From DASVCN01 sp040905665 (GTDB taxonomy: Bacteria > Deinococcota > Deinococci > Deinococcales > Trueperaceae), in the NCBI GenBank assembly GCA_040905665.1, contig JBBDRD010000027.1, positions 1-64,000 on the forward strand: a DNA stretch of 64,000 nt, given 5' to 3'. Under the pieces are notes generated by a model. That model was not told where the DNA came from. It was given only the letters and a program-made list of their open reading frames with translations, and made no database searches. Of the stretch, positions 10,062 through 18,181 are shown in pieces. Both the position numbers and the translations under genes were made by a program. The number at the start of each line of letters is the position of its first letter. The first letter of the stretch is position 1.

Positions 10062-10576
10062 ACAGATCAGAATTGATGAAGCGAGTTCGCCAGAAGGATA
10101 CTGCTCCGGAACTCAAGCTTCGTTCGGCCCTCTGGCGGCTTGGTTACCGCTATCGATTAGGCAGGAAAATACACGGTGTCAGGCCCGACTTGGTCTTTCC
10201 TCGAGCCAAGGTAGCAGTTTTTGTCGATGGCTGCTTCTGGCACGGTTGTCCAAACCATTACGTCATGCCGCGAAATAGTCCAGAGTACTGGGGACCAAAG
10301 CTTCGCGCAAACGTGCAGCGGGATCAAAGGCAGACTCGGCAGCTAGAAGAGTGTGGATGGCGTGTCCTTCGGTTCTGGGAGCACGAAGTGCGTGAGGAAC
10401 TCGATTGCGTCATAGACGAAATAGCGAGGAGCATTCGCGGCGAGCGTCCGGGCACCAGGGAACATTGGGTAGTCTACGAAATCAACGATTGTGTCGTCGC
10501 AGGAGATTCAGTCCGCAGGTTTCTCTGTGAATTGCGGAACTCTTCTCCCCCCAGGACAGAAGTTACTCGCCGCTGA
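10058..10576 (+). CDS. vsr: very short patch repair (Vsr) family endonuclease
   Basis: A 172-residue Vsr-type endonuclease. Family signatures are clear: the N-terminal M-x-R-V-R-x-K-D-T-x-P-E block, then R-P-D-L-V-F carrying the metal-binding aspartate, then F-V-D-G-C-F-W-H-G-C-P. In E. coli, Vsr nicks 5' of the T in T:G mismatches created by deamination of Dcm-methylated cytosine. Here a Dcm-type methylase lies 3.6 kb downstream in the same run, which fits mismatch repair. Vsr homologues are also found in restriction operons with MutL/MORC-like ATPases, where they may act as restriction nucleases, and a GHKL ATPase gene follows directly. The start overlaps the HNH-like gene by 4 bases. The family is certain; whether it repairs or restricts is open. 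Confidence 0.92.
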   Translation: MNRSELMKRVRQKDTAPELKLRSALWRLGYRYRLGRKIHGVRPDLVFPRAKVAVFVDGCFWHGCPNHYVMPRNSPEYWGPKLRANVQRDQRQTRQLEECGWRVLRFWEHEVREELDCVIDEIARSIRGERPGTREHWVVYEINDCVVAGDSVRRFLCELRNSSPPRTEVTRR

Positions 10577-10671
10577 TGCATCGACGTCGCTCAATGTTGT
10601 TTGTTACAGTTCGTACCACTATGACGACACAAAGAAGCGAGCCCTTCGCGGCTCGAGGAAGAACCGCCTAA

Positions 10672-12483
10672 ATGGTTATGGAATATCAACGGCACCGGGT
10701 CGAAGGAAACTGGTGGTTCATGCCGGTCAGTGCGGGAACCACCGGTGCAAAAGGTCTTCTGAATGTTCTTCAGGGTGCCCGTCTCCAGGGCACAGAGCTC
10801 TTCGTGCGTGAGGTGGCTCAGAACACGGTGGACGCATACTTGCCCGGCAGTCGAGGGGCCGTCAGGCTCGATTTCAGGACTGAGGTCCTCACGCCCGGGC
10901 GCAGTCGCCGGCTCGAAGACTTCCTATTGGGAAGCAGTGAACTCGTGCAACACATCAATGCCTTTAGGGGTAAAGACCGGTTTCCCGAGCGTAATTCTGT
11001 CTTCGATAAGCTAGCTGGGGGTAGCTCGGATATTCCAGTTTTATTCGCGGAAGACTGGGGCACGGTCGGACTTGGTGGAGACATCGGTGGAACTTCCGGG
11101 GAGGATCATTTCACGCGACTCGTGTACCTTTTCGGGCAGACTCACGAGGAGGGCACCAAGGGTGGAGCATTCGGCTTCGGAAAGAGTGTGCTGTCCGTTG
11201 CGTCTGCGGTTCGCACGGTCGTTTATTACTCTAAACCAGCGCCTCGCAATGGCGTTCCCCAGCCGTCGAGGCTCATCGCGGTATCACTGTTTCCTGATCA
11301 CATTCGGACTGGCCGCAGCTACACCGGCTATGCATTGTGCGGGTTGATCGCTAGTGGAGACTCGGCATTCCCGATACACCCCTTAGAAGGAGACCTTGCG
11401 GATGAGCTAGCTAGAGAACTGGGTTTCGTTCCGCGCGGACCCCTGGATCCAGGAACGTCAATGCTTGTTCTAGGCTGCTCGTACGACGTCGAGGAAATCC
11501 GGTCCGCTGTCGAGAAGTGGTGGTGGCCTCGAATAGTCTCCGGTGTCGGTGGACGCCTCGAAGTCACGTTCAGGCGGGGGGAAGAAGTACTTCCTTCTCC
11601 TGATCCCAAGGCCAGGGCTGACCTGCTCCCTTTCGTTACTGCATATGAACGAATTCTGGACAAGCGCGACGATGAGGAGCGGGCCAGGACCGTCCAGATT
11701 CGTAGCCTAGGCAGGAGATTGGTTGGAACATTGTCGCTCGTCGCACTGGATGACGACTTGGGCGACGAGGACGAGTTGTGGTTCAAGAACAGAGTTGCGA
11801 CATTCAGGGGCCCTCGTCTGGTAGTCGAATATTTGCAAGCAGGTAGAGATTTCCTCACGCCGTTTGTAGGCGTGTTCGTTGCAGATCCCGAGGTGGATCC
11901 TATCCTCCGTAGGTCTGAACCACCCGCTCATGATCACTGGGCGCCCGAATCCGAGCGTTTGGATGCCGACGAACGCGAAAACACGATAGTGGCGGCCGTT
12001 CACAAACATGTCTGGAATCAGGCAAAGGAGTTCCAGGAGGCCCTTGCTCCCCAGCCCAAGGAAAGTACGAGAAGGTTCAGGGCCCTCGAAACACTCCTTG
12101 GTCAGGTCTTCAGGAAGGGCTCTGGGCCCGGTCCAGTGCCACCCGGTGATCAGCGCCCGATCCATCTCAGTGTCCAGCAAAGCCGAATCTATGGTCAACG
12201 GCGTGATCAGGCGGTGATAGAGGTGTGGCCGCGAGAAGGAGTAGGCCAACTCAAGGCTCGGCTCGAGGTGGAAGCCCATGTCCTTGGTGATGCCGACCGG
12301 CGACAACTCGAGAAGCTGGAGGTCCAGCTTCGAGACGACCGGGGCACTTTGTTGGCGGATGGATTGAAGGCAGGGCACAGCTTCGATATTCCCGACGGAG
12401 GCAAGAGGTCGTTCCTCGCCTCGGCGGCAACGGACCTGGAATCTGTAGTGAGGTTCAAGGTCCGGGTTTCAGGGGAAGCCTGA
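10672..12483 (+). CDS. GHKL (MutL/MORC/Hsp90-like) ATPase, restriction-associated
   Basis: A 603-residue ATPase of the GHKL fold. The N box is R-E-V-A-Q-N-T-V-D-A (46-55), with E47 the likely catalytic base and N51 the Mg-binding residue. The nucleotide loop D-W-G-T-V-G-L-G is at 128-135 and the G-rich lid G-G-A-F-G-F-G-K-S at 164-172. No histidine-kinase phosphoacceptor or receiver is seen, so it is not a sensor kinase. Comparative genomics (Iyer, Abhiman and Aravind 2008, cited from memory) linked such MutL/MORC-like ATPases to operons with Dcm and Vsr enzymes, and this context agrees. The next gene starts on its stop (ATGA-type overlap at 12,483), so the two products probably form a complex. 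Its likely role is an ATP-gated clamp on DNA. Confidence 0.82.
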   Translation: MVMEYQRHRVEGNWWFMPVSAGTTGAKGLLNVLQGARLQGTELFVREVAQNTVDAYLPGSRGAVRLDFRTEVLTPGRSRRLEDFLLGSSELVQHINAFRGKDRFPERNSVFDKLAGGSSDIPVLFAEDWGTVGLGGDIGGTSGEDHFTRLVYLFGQTHEEGTKGGAFGFGKSVLSVASAVRTVVYYSKPAPRNGVPQPSRLIAVSLFPDHIRTGRSYTGYALCGLIASGDSAFPIHPLEGDLADELARELGFVPRGPLDPGTSMLVLGCSYDVEEIRSAVEKWWWPRIVSGVGGRLEVTFRRGEEVLPSPDPKARADLLPFVTAYERILDKRDDEERARTVQIRSLGRRLVGTLSLVALDDDLGDEDELWFKNRVATFRGPRLVVEYLQAGRDFLTPFVGVFVADPEVDPILRRSEPPAHDHWAPESERLDADERENTIVAAVHKHVWNQAKEFQEALAPQPKESTRRFRALETLLGQVFRKGSGPGPVPPGDQRPIHLSVQQSRIYGQRRDQAVIEVWPREGVGQLKARLEVEAHVLGDADRRQLEKLEVQLRDDRGTLLADGLKAGHSFDIPDGGKRSFLASAATDLESVVRFKVRVSGEA

Positions 12484-13415
12484 TGGCGGGGACGCTGTGG
12501 AGCGCCACCGAGACAAGGACTATTGAGGCCTACTCTCGCTCGGATAACGCGCAGAATGAGACACGCTTCCGGGTATCCGATCAATCCGCGTTTTCGGAGG
12601 AACCAAGCTACTGGCTCGAATCGGACGAACTGACGGTGCCGTTTCATCCCGCGTTTAGGCTGGCAGTCAACGATGAGTTGCTCGAGAAGGAGGCCCACAT
12701 CTCGCCAGATGATCTGACCCTGTCGCTTATTATTCGCGACCGGGCAATAAAACGCTGGGAAGTTGTGGAAACCATTCCCCTCATAGACCGTCCCGACATC
12801 GTGGATTTCAGCAGCGAGGTCCTCTCACGCTTCGCAGGACCGCGTCGCTTGGAGTTTGTATCTCTCGTAGCCCCGTCTTACTCCCTTCCCTACGTGCCTG
12901 GGCGGGCTTACAAACCGCAACACGTCATTTCGCAGCGTTCTTTTGAGGTCAATCTTCGTCGTGAGGGGACTCGATTTCCTGTTCGAGTCGTACCTCCCGA
13001 GTGGTTTACGGAGAGGAACCTGCCAAGGGACACCGTATGGACGACCGATTGGAAGAGCCAGGATTTCCGGTTGTCGCCTGCCGAAGTCCTAGACGTAGTT
13101 ATCAATGAGAATCATGCCAATGCTCTTCAAGGGATACTCGGTGACTCCGATGCAAGGGGAATTATGGGAAACCAGATTGCCTGTGACATTTTTGCTGAGG
13201 TCTCGTACGTTGTGCTGTCTAACGCGGAAGAGTTCATCGCTGAACCGTCGACAATGCTCGGAACAGTCTTGAGTCGGTTAGGAATTCGAACAGAGCCTGA
13301 ATTCTCCTCCGCCCTCGGATGGTTTGAACATCCGAGCGAGGCCCTACGCTGGCTACGATCTCAAGCGCAGTCGTTCCTAGATTTCGCTGGCGCCGTCGAT
13401 AGGGCTCGCTTGTGA
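12483..13415 (+). CDS. uncharacterised partner of the GHKL ATPase
   Basis: A 310-residue protein I cannot assign. There is no signal peptide, membrane segment, zinc motif or nucleotide-binding loop. Composition is mixed, with many short hydrophobic stretches of alternating pattern in the first 200 residues (beta-rich appearance) and a more helical C-terminus rich in W and L. The start codon overlaps the ATPase stop and its own stop overlaps the next start (GTG at 13,412), so it is tightly coupled on both sides. The position between a GHKL ATPase and a cytosine methylase suggests an obligate subunit of the same complex, perhaps a DNA-reading or adaptor component. This is inferred from gene order alone. 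Confidence 0.75.
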   Translation: MAGTLWSATETRTIEAYSRSDNAQNETRFRVSDQSAFSEEPSYWLESDELTVPFHPAFRLAVNDELLEKEAHISPDDLTLSLIIRDRAIKRWEVVETIPLIDRPDIVDFSSEVLSRFAGPRRLEFVSLVAPSYSLPYVPGRAYKPQHVISQRSFEVNLRREGTRFPVRVVPPEWFTERNLPRDTVWTTDWKSQDFRLSPAEVLDVVINENHANALQGILGDSDARGIMGNQIACDIFAEVSYVVLSNAEEFIAEPSTMLGTVLSRLGIRTEPEFSSALGWFEHPSEALRWLRSQAQSFLDFAGAVDRARL

Positions 13416-14149
13416 ATCGGTATCCTACGCTCGGAACAGAGGACGGCGAGGCGGTTCTCGCCTCAATGAGGAGAGGCGAGGGGCCGCTGGAAGCGGAAGT
13501 GGTCTGGAAGGGGGACGGGCACGAGCTGGACCAGGACATGCTAGAAGACTTGCTGGACGGGTTGCATGAACTTCGCGTCCGGTTAGGCGAGCCTGGCTCA
13601 GGAGGACGCGGCTATTGGGGACGATTCGAGGGAATGGCATCAACTGTGGTGCATCGTGCACTCCAGATTGAGTCATCGGTGGCTGCTGATCCCGAGTTTT
13701 GGGTGTGGTTGGTCTTCGGTAGGGAGGATGATCGGTTCGTTCGATGGGTTGATTGGCGGCATGAGACCAAGGGAGAATTCTGCGGTGCCCGGGATGAGAA
13801 CTATGGTCTTTCTAGCAACCTCGCCGAGGGGCTCTTCTCACGACTTTGGCTCAGGGGGGACATCGGGTTCGAGGAGGAGGGAGCGGAACCCTACTCAGTG
13901 GCCTTGAGAGGTGATCAGGACCTCTGGCGGAGCCACATCTTGCGAGTGGAGTATGCACAGGTCCGAACAATGGCACGTGCGCTGATAGCGTTCCAATACC
14001 CCTATCTCGGGTCTGAACCTACTGTCTCCATTCCAGTGATTCGAGCAATGGCGAAAGAACTCCGCCGAAGACACGCATCCATCGCCTTTGAGTTGTTGTC
14101 TGATGACGAGGCCAGGCAATTAATAGAAGAAGTGCGTGATAGCTTGTAA
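13412..14149 (+). CDS. uncharacterised protein between GHKL module and cytosine methylase
   Basis: A 245-residue soluble protein of unknown function, starting at GTG 13,412 inside the last codons of the previous gene. It is tryptophan-rich and acidic: a W-V-W-L-V-F-G-R segment near residues 94-101, then charged blocks, then a C-terminal helix with R-R-R-H-A. No recognised catalytic motif. It ends 5 bases before the start of the cytosine methylase gene, so all four genes from 10,672 to 15,492 are probably read from one message. It could be a specificity or coupling subunit. I see no resemblance to known DISARM or BREX subunits. Confidence 0.72.
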   Translation: MNRYPTLGTEDGEAVLASMRRGEGPLEAEVVWKGDGHELDQDMLEDLLDGLHELRVRLGEPGSGGRGYWGRFEGMASTVVHRALQIESSVAADPEFWVWLVFGREDDRFVRWVDWRHETKGEFCGARDENYGLSSNLAEGLFSRLWLRGDIGFEEEGAEPYSVALRGDQDLWRSHILRVEYAQVRTMARALIAFQYPYLGSEPTVSIPVIRAMAKELRRRHASIAFELLSDDEARQLIEEVRDSL

Positions 14150-14154
14150 CAGTT

Positions 14155-15492
14155 GTGAGCGATCTCCAGAGCGTCGTCGAGACAGCAGGACTATTGGAAT
14201 ACGGTGAAAAATCGGGCATTCTGACGAGGCGGGTTTCTCGTCTTTCGGGCAGCCTAGAACAGCATCTGACCCAGGACAAGGTGTATTCAGATGCGCAAAA
14301 GTCGTGGCATCTCAATCGGTTGTGGGGTAGGCGACCGGAGTCATCAATTCCTCCTGGACGCACTCTTACAGTCGTGGACTTATTCTCGGGCGCGGGTGGT
14401 TTCGGGCTGGGTGTCCATTGGGCGATCGAAGCCATTGGGTGCAGGCCTCGTAGCCTCTTGGCGGCCGATGTCGACTCTAAGGCCCTCGATGTTCACGCCT
14501 TCAATTTGAGGCCGAAGCGTTCGTTTAAGGGAAGCGTTAGGGACCTTCTACGTGTAGAGCCGCTCCTAGACCCCGGCCAACGAAACCTGCTCGAACCTGG
14601 CCAATTGTTGATGGGAGGTTGGCCCCGGTCGTTAGTGAGTGCCGATGTGTTGATCGGCGGGCCCCCTTGCCAGGGGCACAGTAATCTCAACAATCGCACC
14701 CGCCGCGCTGATGACCGTAACGAACTGTACCTCTGGATGGCGGCGGCGGCCTTTGTCGCTGGGCCAAAGGTGGTGATCGTAGAGAATGTACCTACGGTCA
14801 AGGCCGACGCTGGCGATGTCGTGGCGCGAACAATGGAGTTGCTCACGGAACTTGGCTACCGTATCGGATTCGACGGTGTTCTGAACGCGGAACATTTCGG
14901 AGTCTCACAGAGCAGAAAGCGCCACTTCCTAATCGCAGTGCGAGAAGATGTCGCCGAAAGTGAGCGGGTCAAGGCGGCTGCCGCTTGGCTTTTAACGCAT
15001 CACGGTAGTCGACAGTCCGTGCTCGAAGCGATCGGGGACCTGACAGATGTCGAGATTGACAACGACTACGACGCCCCCTCGGTTCTCTCTACCGAGAATC
15101 AGGCACGCGTAGAATGGTTGATCCGCGAAGACGAGTACAATCTCCCGGACAAATACCGCCCGGCGTGTCATCGAGACAAGCCCCACACCTATGAGAGTGT
15201 TTATGGACGAATGGACGGGGACCTTCCCGCACCTACCTTGTCGACCGGGTTTCTGTCCCCCGGTCGTGGTCGGTATGTCCATCCCCAAAGGCCTCGTACC
15301 CTCACACCGCACGAGGGAGCACGGGTCCAGGGGTTTCCGGACGATTTCAGATTCGTGGGCGGGTCTGGCGTCATTCCTCGTCGCACGCAGATAGCGAGGA
15401 TGATCGGCGATGCGGTACCGCCACCACTCGCGTTTCATGTTGCGGTGGCGGCACTTTGCATGCTAGAGGCGACCGCACTTCAAAATGGATGA
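14155..15492 (+). CDS. dcm: C5-cytosine DNA methyltransferase (Dcm family)
   Basis: A 445-residue DNA cytosine-5 methylase. Motif I is D-L-F-S-G-A-G-G-F (75-83). Motif IV is G-G-P-P-C-Q-G with catalytic Cys172. Motif VI is V-E-N-V, motif VIII is Q-S-R-K-R-H-F, and the C-terminal motifs IX/X are R-x-L-T-P-H-E-G-A-R-x-Q-G-F and I-G-D-A-V-P. About 70 extra residues precede motif I, longer than in minimal type II enzymes. The target recognition region between VIII and IX is about 120 residues. The GTG start lies 5 bases after the preceding stop. With Vsr in the same run it could be a modification enzyme whose deamination damage Vsr repairs, or the self-marking arm of a restriction system that also uses the adenine methylase. 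Confidence 0.93.
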   Translation: MSDLQSVVETAGLLEYGEKSGILTRRVSRLSGSLEQHLTQDKVYSDAQKSWHLNRLWGRRPESSIPPGRTLTVVDLFSGAGGFGLGVHWAIEAIGCRPRSLLAADVDSKALDVHAFNLRPKRSFKGSVRDLLRVEPLLDPGQRNLLEPGQLLMGGWPRSLVSADVLIGGPPCQGHSNLNNRTRRADDRNELYLWMAAAAFVAGPKVVIVENVPTVKADAGDVVARTMELLTELGYRIGFDGVLNAEHFGVSQSRKRHFLIAVREDVAESERVKAAAAWLLTHHGSRQSVLEAIGDLTDVEIDNDYDAPSVLSTENQARVEWLIREDEYNLPDKYRPACHRDKPHTYESVYGRMDGDLPAPTLSTGFLSPGRGRYVHPQRPRTLTPHEGARVQGFPDDFRFVGGSGVIPRRTQIARMIGDAVPPPLAFHVAVAALCMLEATALQNG

Positions 15493-15533
15493 CCTCGTAG
15501 GATCCTGTTTGGTATGCGCTAACGAGACTTTGT

Positions 15534-15734
15534 CTACAGCAGGGACTCATTCATGGCTGTTTGATCGTCCGTACGACACTCGAGCCAGTCGCGGCACAAC
15601 TTGTAAAGGACTTCAGCTGGCACGGGAATAGAGCTTCCTGTCCCAGGCGGGGGATAATTGTAAACCAGGTAAGCGGTCCTTTGAATCTCCTTCACTGCTT
15701 CGACTGTGAGCTGCCCCTTAGGCTTTATGGGCAT
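15534..15734 (-). CDS. small hypothetical protein downstream of the DGQHR gene
   Basis: A 66-residue open frame with no recognised domain. It reads in the same direction as the DGQHR gene and begins about 45 bases after that gene ends, so it could be the second gene of a two-gene minus-strand unit. It contains a plausible helical C-terminus (E-V-L-Y-K-L-C-R-D-W) and a proline-rich turn in the middle. The coding signal is weak because the frame is short and lies between two convergent genes. Confidence 0.4.
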   Translation of the reverse strand: MPIKPKGQLTVEAVKEIQRTAYLVYNYPPPGTGSSIPVPAEVLYKLCRDWLECRTDDQTAMNESLL

Positions 15735-15779
15735 TGGGAACCAGTCCCCCTCCTAGCGAATCGACGCCCCATTGCGTAC

Positions 15780-16868
15780 CTAGATCTGATGCCCGTTGCT
15801 CTGCAACGTGTCGATGATTTCGTCGGCAAGAATCTTGAAGCCTGCCATCGACCCCGCCATAGCCGCGCCGTGAGCGTTGCCAGACTCCCAGAAGCCTGCG
15901 GTTGCGGCTTCACCTGCGTCACTAAGTACGACCTTTATGTCGTCCACCGTGGGCTCGGTCATCCGCCGAAAGATGAACACTTTGAGTAGGTAGCGGGCAA
16001 CGGCGTGTAGGCTGAAGATGCCAGGGGTTTTCTGTATGACGTAATCGCCAGGAGTCTCGAAAGCTTCAAGTAGGAGTTGAGACCACGCTTCCCAGTAGTT
16101 CACTAGAAAATTGGCGATTCGTTCGGTACCAAGGTCGATGCAGACCTCGTCCGTGAGGATCGGTTTGAGCGAGGTGCTAAAGGACAACTCCCTGACGATG
16201 TGATCTGCGGACTTTCTCGTGTTGGGTGGCTGTATCCTTCCACTCCACGGAGACTCCGGTTCAGCTTGCAGCTCCTTGATAACCTCGACGGTCTCGGCTT
16301 CCCATAGCCTGCGCGTTTGCCGAATCGCTCGACGGGTCGAGTCGTCGCCGCGTGCCAGTCTAAGCGCAAGGAGGCGACGTGCGAGCTGCGTGTTCACCTT
16401 CTTCATGTTCTCGTTGATGATCTGGAACTGATGCGCTTCTTCCTCGATGTTCGGAAACTCGACTATCACAACTGGCAGCATGAAAGATTTGAATCGCTCC
16501 AAGCCGTCTTCCTTGATTGCGACCTCTAGCGCTTTCACTCGGTGCTGGCCATCGACTATCCAAAGTACTTCGTCGTCGGGGAAGGTAATCTCGGCCGTAC
16601 CGTCATCGAGGTCACGGCGCTCGAGCGGCTCACCGCGGTGGCTAAGCAGAACTGATGTAGGAAGCATGGGAACACCCTCGGTCTTGAGGAAGTTCGCCAA
16701 CTTCCTGATGCGACTCCGTTCCGGGGCACGCTGGTAACCCTGCTCGCTATTTTCCTCGGTCCACTCGGCCACGCGTCCCAGCCGGATTATGTCCTCGGCG
16801 CGCATTGCACCTACGTAGAGTTCACGGGCATCCTGCTCCATTACAGACATCCTTGCGACAGTCCGCAT
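15780..16868 (-). CDS. DGQHR-domain protein (DndB-like)
   Basis: A 362-residue protein with the signature D-G-Q-H-R at residues 106-110, in the context W-I-V-D-G-Q-H-R. This motif defines a family that includes DndB, the regulator of phosphorothioate modification, and related proteins (DUF262/ParB-like fold) scattered through restriction and defence loci. No dndA, C, D or E is present here. The ATG at 16,868 was chosen over an upstream in-frame start because GGAGGAG precedes it at the right distance. It reads opposite to both flanking blocks and shares a short intergenic space with the divergent ATPase gene at 17,048, a typical layout for a regulator. A regulatory or DNA-binding role is inferred. 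Confidence 0.85.
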   Translation of the reverse strand: MRTVARMSVMEQDARELYVGAMRAEDIIRLGRVAEWTEENSEQGYQRAPERSRIRKLANFLKTEGVPMLPTSVLLSHRGEPLERRDLDDGTAEITFPDDEVLWIVDGQHRVKALEVAIKEDGLERFKSFMLPVVIVEFPNIEEEAHQFQIINENMKKVNTQLARRLLALRLARGDDSTRRAIRQTRRLWEAETVEVIKELQAEPESPWSGRIQPPNTRKSADHIVRELSFSTSLKPILTDEVCIDLGTERIANFLVNYWEAWSQLLLEAFETPGDYVIQKTPGIFSLHAVARYLLKVFIFRRMTEPTVDDIKVVLSDAGEAATAGFWESGNAHGAAMAGSMAGFKILADEIIDTLQSNGHQI

Positions 16869-17047
16869 TACTCCTCCTTCGGAACTGATCTGAGAAGCAG
16901 AATAGCAGATCACGCCAACAACTGCAAGATCAGACACGACGTAAAGGAGATCAACTAGTCTTGAAAGAAGATCACATCTAAGCTACGAGAAGGGGATCTG
17001 AAGGAGTGATGGCGCTCGACGTGGTCGTTCTGGCGTAACCTTTGACC

Positions 17048-18181
17048 ATGTCGTTACTGCCCTTACCTGAGGACCGACAAGTTTCACCGCCGCTTCGGTC
17101 GCTGGTCTCTCTCGCTCCCACTGATCGTTCGCTTGTTGTCACAGGCGGTCCGGGTACTGGCAAGACCCTGTTCGCGCTGAGTCACTGCCTGAAGAGTGCC
17201 CAGGAGTATTCGGAGTCGCAATTCCTACTTATTGTCTCAAGTGAACTCCTGGCCAATTCTTTAGAAGCTGCAGTAAGGCCTACCGGAGTCGACAACCTGC
17301 AAGTCTTTACCTGGCGGGGTTGGCTTACCTACGAATACGGCCACCGCGGTCAAGGTCGAGTGCCGAGGAAGCGTGGCGAGCGGATCTTCGATTGGTCGGC
17401 AATGAACCTAGACTGGGGTGGATGGTTTTCTGCTCCGGCATCGCGTTATCGAATGATTGCAATTGACGAAGCACAGGATGTGCCTCTCAAGGTGCTCAAG
17501 CAGGCGCGCGATGCTTCGCTTGCCCTAAAGCTGTTCTGCGATCCGTATCAAAGGTTCGAGCTCAACGGTAGTGAACTGGAACAGATGGTTGAGATCCTCG
17601 GTGTTTCGAACCCTTGGCCGGTGTATGTGCTGGAGGAGGATTTTAGAACGACGAAAGAGATCCAGGCATTCGCTCATGCCGTATTTGCTCCAGATCGGTC
17701 GATTCCAATCCACCGACCTGCCGCGCGTTCAGGTGCCTTGCCAAGAGTCCTCTTGACTAGTGACGAGGAGGCGTTGAAGTCGATAGTCACAGAAGTCAAC
17801 CGACTCGGTGCCCAGCCTGGAATCGAGAGTCTCGCAGTGCTGACGACGCATGCAAACCGGGGCCGCATCCAGGGGGAGCTGGCGAGAGCTGGTCTTGATA
17901 CGGGAGTAGGATTTTCGCCAAGCGACGATGCTGCTTCCATCAGGGTCTTGCCGGTGGAGGCTGTACGAGGACTCGAATTCGACGCAGTGCTGCTGGCCAT
18001 CATCTCTACCGCAGCCGAAGAGGCCGCGGCACTGGGGACCTGGTTGGACATGTATGTCGGGGCAACACGGGCGCGAGAGATGCTCAGCATCGTCATAGAC
18101 CGAAATGCCGTAACAGCAGAAATACATGAGGCGCTCGAGGAGAGCGCAGATCTCTGGACTCCTTCGAATGGGAAAGCCTGA
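17048..18181 (+). CDS. compact SF1 (UvrD/Rep-like) helicase-type ATPase
   Basis: A 377-residue P-loop ATPase. Walker A is G-G-P-G-T-G-K-T (33-40). Walker B is I-A-I-D-E-A-Q-D, as in superfamily 1 helicases. The C-terminal motifs V-R-G-L-E-F-D-A-V and Y-V-G-A-T-R-A-R-E match UvrD motifs V and VI. The protein is roughly half the size of UvrD and appears to lack the large 1B/2B insertions, so it may be a translocase or a switch rather than a processive helicase. ATG 17,048 is taken as the start; a TTG six bases upstream is possible. Its stop overlaps the start of the next gene (TGATG), implying a stoichiometric partnership. It diverges from the DGQHR gene. Confidence 0.85.
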   Translation: MSLLPLPEDRQVSPPLRSLVSLAPTDRSLVVTGGPGTGKTLFALSHCLKSAQEYSESQFLLIVSSELLANSLEAAVRPTGVDNLQVFTWRGWLTYEYGHRGQGRVPRKRGERIFDWSAMNLDWGGWFSAPASRYRMIAIDEAQDVPLKVLKQARDASLALKLFCDPYQRFELNGSELEQMVEILGVSNPWPVYVLEEDFRTTKEIQAFAHAVFAPDRSIPIHRPAARSGALPRVLLTSDEEALKSIVTEVNRLGAQPGIESLAVLTTHANRGRIQGELARAGLDTGVGFSPSDDAASIRVLPVEAVRGLEFDAVLLAIISTAAEEAAALGTWLDMYVGATRAREMLSIVIDRNAVTAEIHEALEESADLWTPSNGKA

